From contig CAKSDT010000110.1 in NCBI GenBank assembly GCA_934446135.1, forward strand, positions 1-5,237: 5,237 bases of DNA, given 5' to 3'. Within the stretch, counting starts at the first letter, position 1; every line of letters starts with the position of its first letter. Source of the DNA: an uncultured Clostridia bacterium. Its GTDB lineage: Bacteria > Bacillota > Clostridia > RGIG6154. Below are positions 1 to 5,237 of the stretch, piece after piece. Made by a program: the position numbers and the translations under genes. The notes beneath the pieces were generated by a model that saw nothing but the letters and a program-made list of their open reading frames with translations, was not told the origin of the DNA and searched no databases.

Positions 1-561
1 GTATGTGGCCTCCATATCCGAAACAGAGAGGGCAAAGGCAAGGGGAAACATTTCAAAAGCCTTTCCGACATTAAGAGCATTATCATCGGCTGAAAAGCCC
101 ATATGGTATCTTATTGCAAATGCTTCTTCTCTTGTAAGTTTCATATAGCCTGAAATTATGTAGACTGATTTTTCGCCGTGTCCGTAGGGAAGCGGGTCTT
201 CAAATAAATATGAGGGCACTTTTTGCCAGACGCCGTTATCGTCTTTTACATTTCTGAAAGTTTTTTTATAGCAGTTTGCTTTGCAAATGTCATGGAGCAG
301 AGAAACAATTGCAATACTTTCGGGAGAATAGTTCATACCATATAGCGACTTTGTGCGTTCTCTCTCAAGATAATCTGAAAGGCAGTCATAAACATTTAAA
401 GAATGTTCTAAAAGTCCGCCGGGATATGAACCGTGAAATCTTGTAGATGCCGGGGCATCAAAAAAATCACATGAGGGAGAACAAAGATATTCAAGTAATT
501 TTTCTGAACCCTCTCTTTTGATATTTTCATTGTAAATCTTTATAAAACGCTCTTTACTCAT
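1..561 (-). CDS. HD-domain metal-dependent hydrolase, C-terminus cut off by window edge
   Basis: The gene reads leftwards from an ATG at 561-559 and stays open for 187 codons to the window edge, so the C-terminus is missing. Visible residues match the HD phosphohydrolase superfamily: H53 in GGLLEHS, the H90-D91 pair in SLLHDICK, H128 in YGHGEKS, H153 in RYHMG and D182 in SVSDME. All the expected metal ligands are therefore present, in the usual order. The N-terminal stretch APASTRFHGSYPGGLLEHSLNVY is typical of a family common in Clostridia and their phages, and it resembles the HD part of YhaM-type 3'-5' exoribonucleases. No OB-fold precedes it, so it is not YhaM itself. The substrate is unknown; a nucleotide or nucleic-acid phosphoester is plausible. 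No signal peptide or membrane segment is seen, so it is cytoplasmic. The start overlaps the end of the MATE gene by 8 bp (ATGAGTAA), with GAGG 6 nt upstream, which implies translational coupling. Confidence 0.85.
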   Translation of the reverse strand, partial: MSKERFIKIYNENIKREGSEKLLEYLCSPSCDFFDAPASTRFHGSYPGGLLEHSLNVYDCLSDYLERERTKSLYGMNYSPESIAIVSLLHDICKANCYKKTFRNVKDDNGVWQKVPSYLFEDPLPYGHGEKSVYIISGYMKLTREEAFAIRYHMGFSADDNALNVGKAFEMFPLAFALSVSDMEATY

Positions 562-1909
562 AGTTTTCCTCAGTAATATAACCTTGTTTTTCCGCCCAAT
601 TGCCTTTAAGATAAAATATTAAAGATAATAAACTTCCCAAAATCCAGCCGAAAGGCCATGAAAGCCAAATTCCTGTTTCATCAAACGGAAATTTAAGAAT
701 ATATGCAAGAATTACTCTTATGATAAGGTCTGTAAATGTTGAGATCATAAAAAGACTTACAGAGCCTGTGCCTCTTAAAACTCCGTCGCACAAAAGTTTT
801 ACTATGATAAGAAAATAAAACGGCGATACAATCCTTAAAAAGCGTATTCCCGTATTTATTGCCTTTACGCTTTCATCGCTTTCAAGGAAAAGTTCCATTG
901 AAAAATGAGAGAAGAAAACAAATAGCACAACAAAAGGAACACAAATCAATGCGTCTATAATAAATGCACTTTTGAACGCCTTTTTAATTCTTGAAATTTT
1001 ACCTGCTCCGAAATTCTGAGCAGCAAAACTTGAGTAGGCATTTGCAACAGTATGAAAACAGGTGAGTGCAAAGGTGTTAAGTTTAATTGCTGCTGAATAT
1101 CCCGCAATAACTGAAGAACCGAAACCGTTTACATATCTTTGTATAAACGCATTTCCGACAGAAACAAAACTCTGCTGCAAAACGCTGGGAATTGCAATTT
1201 CGCTTATTTTTAAAAGAAGGGGAAAAGAAAACAATTCGTACTTCTCACATTTTAAAGAAGCAATCCTTTTTAATAAGACAATAACTGACAAAATACAGGC
1301 AATTCCCTGTGCGATAAAAGTTGCCCAGGCAACTCCGGCAACGCCCATTTTAAAACGGGTTACAAGTAAAATGTCAAGAAAAATATTTCCCAGCGATGAA
1401 CCTATTAAAAAATATAAGGGCGTGTTTGAGTCGCCCAATGAGTTAAAAATACCGGTTGCAATGTTGTATAAAAACAAAAATGTGAAACCGCCGATGTATA
1501 TTTTAAGATAAAGAGAACCGTCTGAAAAAATATCATCCGGTGTTTTAACAAGCATCATAAGGGGTTTACAGAATAAAAGTCCCAAAACAGTCAAGATAAG
1601 TGAAATTACAACTGATGAAATTAGGGTTGTTGAAATAGCACTTTTAAGTTCCCTGATTTTTTTGGCACCGAATAACTGTGATATAACAACACTGCACCCC
1701 ATATTACAGCCTAATGCAACCGCCATCAAAATCATAGTTACAGGGTATGAAGAGCCAACTGCTGCCAATGCACTTTCTCCGGCAAATTTTCCGGCAATAA
1801 TACTGTCCGCCATATTGTATAATTGCTGAAAAATAACACTTATAAACATAGGCAGAGTAAATCTTATAAGAACTTCCGACGGCTTTCCCTGCGTTAAATC
1901 TTTAACCAT
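554..1909 (-). CDS. MATE-family multidrug/metabolite efflux transporter (DinF-like)
   Basis: This is a 451-residue inner-membrane protein of the usual MATE length, with about twelve hydrophobic segments in two homologous halves. Family signatures are visible: the GKP-x-x-x-LIRFTLP entry with FQQLYNMADSIIAG (residues 8-40), NSLGDSNTPLYF (156-167), PSVLQQSFVSVGN opening the second half (241-253) and LRGTGSV (378-384). MATE proteins export cationic drugs or metabolites in exchange for Na+ or H+; the substrate here cannot be told from sequence. The reading frame extends 44 codons further upstream, but that stretch is polar, lies inside the preceding gene and lacks family similarity. The start chosen is the ATG at 1909-1907, with GAGG 7 nt upstream. 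It overlaps the stop of the QueT-family gene by one base (TAATG), and its own end overlaps the HD gene, so translation is probably coupled on both sides. Confidence 0.93.
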   Translation of the reverse strand: MVKDLTQGKPSEVLIRFTLPMFISVIFQQLYNMADSIIAGKFAGESALAAVGSSYPVTMILMAVALGCNMGCSVVISQLFGAKKIRELKSAISTTLISSVVISLILTVLGLLFCKPLMMLVKTPDDIFSDGSLYLKIYIGGFTFLFLYNIATGIFNSLGDSNTPLYFLIGSSLGNIFLDILLVTRFKMGVAGVAWATFIAQGIACILSVIVLLKRIASLKCEKYELFSFPLLLKISEIAIPSVLQQSFVSVGNAFIQRYVNGFGSSVIAGYSAAIKLNTFALTCFHTVANAYSSFAAQNFGAGKISRIKKAFKSAFIIDALICVPFVVLFVFFSHFSMELFLESDESVKAINTGIRFLRIVSPFYFLIIVKLLCDGVLRGTGSVSLFMISTFTDLIIRVILAYILKFPFDETGIWLSWPFGWILGSLLSLIFYLKGNWAEKQGYITEENYE

Positions 1910-2415
1910 TACATTACCTCTTTGTCGTCTTGTCCAATGTTTGACCTTAAAACAGATTTTTTGATTGTCCTGTATAAAATATACCCAAGTATTCCGACAG
2001 ATATAACTTCGCCTGCACCTACAGATAAAAATAAAAACCACATAGCGTCTTTGACTTTATAAGCATATGTAAGTACAAAAGGTATTATAAGAGTGTTAAA
2101 AAATATCGGCGATAAAATTGCAAGAAAAGTATTTCTTCTGAATTTTCTTGTAAAATATGCCCCTAAGAGCGTTGCAAGACTTCCGAACACAATGTCAAAA
2201 ATGTTTGCACCGGCTAAAATATTTGAAATTATACAACCGACAAAAAGTCCCGGGACGCTGTAAGCATTAAATATAGGAAGGACACACAGTGCTTCCGAAA
2301 AACGAATCTGAACTGCACCGTTTGATAATCCCAAAAGTGTTGCAATATAAGTAAGAACTACATAGACAGCCGCAACAAACGCTGCCCTTGTTAAATTTTT
2401 CGAATTCATTTTCAT
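1909..2415 (-). CDS. queT: QueT-family transporter (ECF-type substrate-binding permease, probable queuosine-precursor uptake)
   Basis: A 168-residue hydrophobic protein with five to six membrane segments, the size of an ECF transporter S-component. Signatures of the QueT family are clear: LTRAAFVAAVYVVLT (8-22), VQIRFSEALCVLPIF (35-49), GLFVGCIISNILAGA (56-70), DIVFGSLATLLGA (74-86) and the C-terminal VGAGEVISVGILGY (132-145). Such proteins are thought to capture a queuosine precursor such as preQ1 and to work with a shared ECF energizing module (EcfA, EcfA', EcfT), which is not in this window. Substrate assignment rests on the family only. Many queT genes carry a preQ1 riboswitch, but this one lies inside an operon and its 24-bp upstream gap is too short for one. 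The start has a poor ribosome-binding site: GAAAGG ends 13 nt before ATG, and a second ATG follows two codons later. The last base of its stop codon is shared with the MATE start codon. Confidence 0.82.
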   Translation of the reverse strand: MKMNSKNLTRAAFVAAVYVVLTYIATLLGLSNGAVQIRFSEALCVLPIFNAYSVPGLFVGCIISNILAGANIFDIVFGSLATLLGAYFTRKFRRNTFLAILSPIFFNTLIIPFVLTYAYKVKDAMWFLFLSVGAGEVISVGILGYILYRTIKKSVLRSNIGQDDKEVM

Positions 2416-2439
2416 CTTAAAGTAACTGCCTTTCTGATG

Positions 2440-2862
2440 TTATTTGCCATCGATGTCTTTTAGCGTGCTTTCTGTTTTTTCATAAAGCACTTTTTGCTCG
2501 TCACTGAGCAGAGATAAGTCAACGCTTGCAAAAACATCGGTTGCTTTTTCAATTTCTCCGTCGTCGGCAAGAACGCTTGCTTTTATGAGTTTTGTAAGAT
2601 TTTCGTTGCTTTCGTTTGATTTGTTTAATTCTTTCTGCAAATTTTCAACATCTTGTGTAAGAACTTTGTTTGATTCTTGCAAACTAAGATTTTCGTCGCT
2701 TAACGATGCTGCTTTTTCTTTTGCATTGAAATTCTGAAAGAATTTGTTTTCACTGTCCGTTGCATTTCTTGAGAGGCTTATACCGCCGATTACTATAAAA
2801 AACGCAGCAACAAGCAAAAGCGAAATAGAGTAAAGTCTTAAATTTTTATCTAAGTTTTTCAT
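2440..2862 (-). CDS. small membrane-anchored coiled-coil protein of unknown function
   Basis: A 140-residue protein that I cannot assign to a named family. The N-terminus is short and basic (K2, K6, R9), followed by one hydrophobic segment at about residues 10-30 (YSISLLLVAAFFIVIGGISL). Residues about 48-95 are polar and heptad-like (SLSDENLSLQESNKVL, then VENLQKELNKSNESNENL), which suggests a coiled coil. The C-terminal part (about 93-137) has the pattern of a TPR-like helix pair: ASVLADDGEIEKATDVFASVD followed by LLSDEQKVLYEKTESTL. The charge distribution favours an N-in anchor with the coiled coil outside the membrane, so direct contact with cytoplasmic ParB is not obvious. The start is supported by GAGG 7 nt upstream. 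It begins 12 bp after parB and ends 24 bp before the QueT-family gene, so it is co-transcribed with both. Confidence 0.8.
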   Translation of the reverse strand: MKNLDKNLRLYSISLLLVAAFFIVIGGISLSRNATDSENKFFQNFNAKEKAASLSDENLSLQESNKVLTQDVENLQKELNKSNESNENLTKLIKASVLADDGEIEKATDVFASVDLSLLSDEQKVLYEKTESTLKDIDGK

Positions 2863-2874
2863 ATATAAACCTCG

Positions 2875-3741
2875 CTATCTTTCCAATAAATCCATAATTC
2901 TTGTCATATCTTCAAGACCGGAAAACGAAAGAGTTATTTTCCCTTTGAACTTGTCAGAAAAATCAATTTTTACATTAGTTGAATATTTTTTTGTCAATTT
3001 GTCTTTAGTATCATTGATAGCATTTTCAATATCGGGTGAAATTTTGCTTTTTTTATTCCTCTTTACAGGTGACTCGTGCAAAAGTGCTTCAAGCTGGCGA
3101 ACCGACAGTTTTTTTGAAACTGTAATTTCGGCAAGGCTTTCGGATTTCTTTGAATCAAGCCCTGCGAGTACCTTTGCGTGCCCTGTTGAAAGAGAGCCAT
3201 CTTCCAAATATTTTAAAACGCTTTTCGGAAGAGAAAGAAGTCTTAACATATTTGCAATCTGCGGTCTGCTTTTGCTCACTCTCTCCGAAACCTGTTCTTG
3301 TGTAAGGCCGTAAGAATCCATAAGTTTTTTGTAGCCCGACGCTTCTTCAACAGGGTTTAAGTTTTCACGCTGAAGATTTTCGACAAGAGCAATTTCTTCC
3401 GATTTTATTTCATCATAGTCCTTAACAATTACAGGAACTGTTTTAAGTTTTGCTTTTCTTGCCGCACGGTATCTTCGCTCACCTGCAATAATCATATAAT
3501 AATCCCCTTTGTTTACAACGATAAGGGGAGAAACTATTCCATGAATTTTAATGGATTCAGCAAGGTCTGCCAATTTTTCCTCGTCAAAATTTTTTCTTGG
3601 TTGTTCTTTGTTGGGAGAAACTTTATCAATTTCCATTTCCAAAACACCGCTGTCACCTGAAAAAGACTGTTTTTTTACAGTATCGGCTCCGCTTATCAAC
3701 GCTCCGAGCCCCTTTCCGCCCAATCCGCCTTTTCTTGCCAT
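2875..3741 (-). CDS. parB: chromosome-partitioning protein ParB/Spo0J (CTP-dependent DNA clamp)
   Basis: A 288-residue protein of normal length for chromosomal ParB, which loads at parS sites, closes with CTP, spreads along DNA and recruits SMC. Parts in order: basic N-terminal arm KGGLGGKGLGALI (4-16), the ParA-stimulating motif; the ParB/Srx CTP-binding domain at about 36-130, with EQPRKNF (46-52), GERRYRAA (87-94) and ENLQRENLNPVEEA (121-134); a helix-turn-helix for parS recognition at about 145-172 (LTQEQVSERVSKSRPQIANMLRLL); a basic linker (about 223-235); and a C-terminal dimerization segment ending in LEDMTRIMDLLER. The arm matches Spo0J rather than the membrane-binding helix of Noc. 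A longer frame starts at 3789, but that codon sits at the predicted transcription start. The ATG at 3741 begins the conserved arm and has GGAG 10 nt upstream. Unusually, no parA precedes it; parB leads the operon instead. Confidence 0.95.
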   Translation of the reverse strand: MARKGGLGGKGLGALISGADTVKKQSFSGDSGVLEMEIDKVSPNKEQPRKNFDEEKLADLAESIKIHGIVSPLIVVNKGDYYMIIAGERRYRAARKAKLKTVPVIVKDYDEIKSEEIALVENLQRENLNPVEEASGYKKLMDSYGLTQEQVSERVSKSRPQIANMLRLLSLPKSVLKYLEDGSLSTGHAKVLAGLDSKKSESLAEITVSKKLSVRQLEALLHESPVKRNKKSKISPDIENAINDTKDKLTKKYSTNVKIDFSDKFKGKITLSFSGLEDMTRIMDLLER

Positions 3742-3753
3742 AGTAAATTTACT
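3742..3753. repeat. perfect 12-bp palindrome between the parB ribosome-binding site and start codon
   Basis: AGTAAATTTACT is its own reverse complement. It abuts the parB ATG and overlaps the last two bases of the GGAG ribosome-binding site. It is AT-rich and short, so an RNA hairpin here would be weak; it might be a protein site or chance. Confidence 0.4.
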
Positions 3754-3793
3754 CCAATCCGCCGAAATCCGGCTAATATAACAAATCATTTTT

Positions 3794-3822
3794 ATTTTAT
3801 CATTTATTCAGAAAAATTGCAA
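3794..3822 (-). promoter_or_regulatory. probable vegetative promoter of the parB operon
   Basis: On the minus strand, TTGCAA (3822-3817) serves as the -35 box, followed by a 17-bp spacer and TAAAAT (3799-3794) as the -10 box. TGA directly before the -10 box gives an extended -10 element. Transcription would begin near 3787, leaving a leader of about 46 nt before parB. The leader contains a small GC-rich hairpin (GCCG-GATTT-CGGC, 3773-3761) and no recognisable riboswitch. Confidence 0.7.
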
Positions 3823-3836
3823 GATTTATCTTGAAA
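3817..3836. promoter_or_regulatory. candidate operator: inverted repeat spanning both divergent -35 boxes
   Basis: TTGCAAGAT-TT-ATCTTGAAA is an inverted repeat with eight of nine arm pairs matched; the inner six pairs (CAAGAT/ATCTTG) are perfect. Its centre at 3826.5 is also the exact midpoint between the two outward promoters, and it contains both -35 boxes. Part of the symmetry is forced, because two outward TTGnAA boxes are themselves dyad-related, but the matching GAT/ATC inside is not. A bound repressor would block both genes. The regulator is not in this window. Confidence 0.45.
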
Positions 3837-3859
3837 GTAAGTTTTATATATGATATACT
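3831..3859 (+). promoter_or_regulatory. probable vegetative promoter of the fucosidase gene
   Basis: TTGAAA (3831-3836) is the -35 box, followed by a 17-bp spacer and TATACT (3854-3859) as the -10 box, with TGA just before it as an extended -10 element. Both boxes match the sigma-70/SigA consensus at five of six positions. Transcription would begin near 3866, which excludes the in-frame ATG at 3850 as the translation start. Confidence 0.75.
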
Positions 3860-3870
3860 TCGCAGGAAAG

Positions 3871-3875
3871 GGAGG
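3871..3875 (+). promoter_or_regulatory. ribosome-binding site deciding the fucosidase start
   Basis: GGAGG lies 7 nt before the ATG at 3883, inside the longer purine run AAAGGGAGG. No comparable site precedes the in-frame ATG at 3850. Confidence 0.88.
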
Positions 3876-3882
3876 ATTTACT

Positions 3883-5205
3883 ATGAATGAAATGATAAAT
3901 AAAGCAAGCAAAGAAACTATAGAAGCATGGCGTGACCTTAAATTTGGTATGTTCATACATTGGGGACTTTATTCCGTACTCGGCAGAGGGGAATGGGCAA
4001 TGTTTAATGAGCAGATTGATAAAGATGAGTACAGAAAATTGAAAGATGAATTTAAACCTGATAAATTTAATGCCTCGGAATGGGCTGAAACAGCAAAAAA
4101 AGCAGGTATGAAATATATGGTTTTAACGGCAAGACACCATGACGGATTTTGCCTTTGGGATTCAAAATCCAGTGTAGGGGACTTTACGTCGGTTAATTCT
4201 GCAGCACAAAAAGATTTCATTAAAGATTATACTGATGCCTGCAGGGAAAAGGGTCTTAAAACAGGTATTTATTATTCGCCTATGGATTGGAGATTTCCGG
4301 CATTTTTCCTTCCCAATCTTTACAAGAAAAATGCCCTGGAACTCAGAGAACAGTGCCACAATCAGTTAAAAGAGTTGATGACTGACTATGGCAAAATAGA
4401 TATTTTATGGTTTGACGGCGGTGAAGATTTCTGGCTCGCACACGGAGTTGATATGGTTCTGGCAGAAAGGCCGGCAGATTATAAAAAAAGAGTTCAATGG
4501 GAAGATTTTTGGAAATCAGGTAAATTAAATGATATGATAAGAGCACTCCAACCCGGGATAATAACAAACGACAGGTTGGGACTTACGCAGTACGGCGACT
4601 ATACTTCACCCGAGAAGAAAATAGGTGCGTTTGATACTGTGCATCCGTGGGAAACCTGCGAAACTGTTGCAGGCGATTGGGGATACAGACCGAACAGCAG
4701 AATTCGTTCTTTAAGATCACTTATAGGACTTCTTGTTAATGTTGTTGTGGCAGGCGGAAATCTTTTGTTAAATGTAGGCCCTAGACCTGACGGTAAAATA
4801 GAGCCTGACCAGGTAAAAAGACTTGAAGAAGTCGGAAAATGGCTTGAAAAATACGGAGAAAGCATATACAAAACAAGAGGCGGTCCTTTTAAATGCGAAT
4901 CGTTCGGCGGTACTGTTAACAAAGATAATGTTTTGTATATCCATATAACAGACTGGCAGGAAGAATGTATATCACTTCCGGATAAAGGAAATCCCAAGGT
5001 TGAATGTCTTACAACAGATAAGTTCAATGAGGAAAGAAAAGACGGAAAAATTATTCTTTCGGTAGAAGAAACCGAAAGACAGGCAATTGATACTATTTTC
5101 AAACTTACATATAATGAAAAAGTTACAGACCTTTTTGAGGACGGAGCGTCTATGGGAAGCAAAACAAGTTACAGGGCAGAGGCACTCATAATTGACAACA
5201 TTTGA
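3883..5205 (+). CDS. alpha-L-fucosidase, glycoside hydrolase family 29, cytoplasmic
   Basis: A 440-residue retaining exo-glycosidase that removes terminal alpha-L-fucose. The N-terminal (beta/alpha)8-like domain (about 15-330) shows family GH29 hallmarks: KFGMFIHWGLYS (20-31, with H27), LTARHHDGFCLW (81-92, with H85 and H86), GIYYSPMDW (128-136), ILWFDGGEDFW (174-184), HPWETC (254-259) with WGYRP (266-270), and GGNLLLNVGPRPDG (291-304). D178 in WFDGG is the expected nucleophile. The acid/base residue varies across the family; E257 is only a candidate. A short beta-rich C-terminal domain follows (about 335-440), with no carbohydrate-binding module. There is no signal peptide or cell-wall anchor, so it should act inside the cell on imported fucosides. 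The start was chosen from the GGAGG and the promoter position; an upstream in-frame ATG at 3850 would add 11 residues. It is divergent from parB and appears to be a single-gene unit; no sugar transporter or fucose-catabolic gene is in the window. Confidence 0.92.
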   Translation: MNEMINKASKETIEAWRDLKFGMFIHWGLYSVLGRGEWAMFNEQIDKDEYRKLKDEFKPDKFNASEWAETAKKAGMKYMVLTARHHDGFCLWDSKSSVGDFTSVNSAAQKDFIKDYTDACREKGLKTGIYYSPMDWRFPAFFLPNLYKKNALELREQCHNQLKELMTDYGKIDILWFDGGEDFWLAHGVDMVLAERPADYKKRVQWEDFWKSGKLNDMIRALQPGIITNDRLGLTQYGDYTSPEKKIGAFDTVHPWETCETVAGDWGYRPNSRIRSLRSLIGLLVNVVVAGGNLLLNVGPRPDGKIEPDQVKRLEEVGKWLEKYGESIYKTRGGPFKCESFGGTVNKDNVLYIHITDWQEECISLPDKGNPKVECLTTDKFNEERKDGKIILSVEETERQAIDTIFKLTYNEKVTDLFEDGASMGSKTSYRAEALIIDNI

Positions 5206-5210
5206 AATGT

Positions 5211-5237
5211 AAAAAAGCCCCGGAACGCAAAAAATAA
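5211..5237 (+). terminator. left half of a probable intrinsic terminator, truncated by window edge
   Basis: Six bases after the fucosidase stop codon, an A6 run is followed by GCCCCGGAACGC and then an A-rich stretch to the window edge. This looks like the ascending arm and loop of a bidirectional rho-independent terminator. The complementary arm (GCGTTCCGGGGC followed by T residues) would lie just outside and is not seen here. Confidence 0.45.

Noticed and set aside
1062..1511. 149-codon open frame on the plus strand inside the MATE gene
   Set aside because: It is antisense to a well-supported membrane protein, has no ribosome-binding site, and its translation resembles no family.
1910..2041. 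44-residue N-terminal extension of the MATE protein
   Set aside because: It lies wholly inside the QueT-family gene, lacks MATE similarity, and the internal ATG at 1909 has a good ribosome-binding site.
2875..3741. Noc (nucleoid occlusion) identity for the ParB-family gene
   Set aside because: The N-terminus is a ParB/Spo0J arm (GGLGGKGLGALI) and not the membrane-targeting amphipathic helix of Noc.
3742..3789. 16-residue N-terminal extension of ParB
   Set aside because: Its ATG falls at the predicted transcription start, and known ParB proteins begin at the MA-x-KGGLG-type arm.
3850..3882. 11-residue N-terminal extension of the fucosidase
   Set aside because: The ATG overlaps the promoter -10 region and has no ribosome-binding site; GGAGG supports the start at 3883.
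3742..3882. parS site, riboswitch or catabolite-response (cre) element in the divergent intergenic region
   Set aside because: No TGTTTCACGTGAAACA-like, preQ1-aptamer-like or cre-like sequence could be recognised by eye; a profile search could overturn this.
4599..5162. 187-codon open frame on the minus strand inside the fucosidase gene
   Set aside because: It is Ser/Leu/Pro-rich, typical of a shadow frame, and lies opposite conserved GH29 motifs with no start signals.

Overview
The window reads as low-GC, Gram-positive chromosomal DNA, most likely from an anaerobic gut-type Clostridia member. The evidence is the AT-rich composition with frequent AAA/AGA/TTT codons, GAGG/GGAGG ribosome binding sites about 6-7 nt before most starts, consensus vegetative promoters, and gene families typical of Clostridia: chromosomal ParB/Spo0J, a QueT-family permease, a DinF-like MATE exporter, a Clostridia-type HD hydrolase and a family 29 glycosidase. 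The taxonomic call is an inference; no rRNA or other marker is present.

Layout. A five-gene minus-strand block runs leftwards from about 3787 to the left edge: parB (3741-2875), a small membrane-anchored coiled-coil protein (2862-2440), a QueT-family transporter (2415-1909), a MATE efflux transporter (1909-554) and an HD-domain hydrolase (561-1, cut by the window edge). Gaps are 12 and 24 bp, followed by two true overlaps (1 bp and 8 bp), so this is almost certainly one operon with translational coupling at its distal end. On the plus strand, reading away from parB, is a complete cytoplasmic alpha-L-fucosidase gene of family GH29 (3883-5205), followed by what looks like the left half of an intrinsic terminator running into the right edge.

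The 141-bp gap between parB and the fucosidase gene is the most structured non-coding piece. Two good outward promoters sit back to back. Both have 17-bp spacers and TGA directly before the -10 box, and both are placed exactly symmetrically about position 3826.5. A 20-bp imperfect inverted repeat (one mismatched pair) is centred on the same point and covers both -35 boxes. One regulator binding there could control the segregation-gene operon and the fucosidase together.

How the genes may work together. ParB is the CTP-dependent DNA clamp of chromosome segregation, but no parA precedes it, although the N-terminal ParA-contact motif is intact. The rest of its operon (membrane protein, vitamin-like precursor uptake, drug/metabolite export, HD hydrolase) has no evident shared pathway and looks like a housekeeping run. 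The fucosidase lacks a signal peptide, so it would cleave fucosides already imported into the cell. I see no rRNA, tRNA, CRISPR, insertion sequence, phage gene or convincing parS site. There is no clear novel defence or mobile system; the symmetric divergent promoter and the parA-less parB operon are the points most worth following up.
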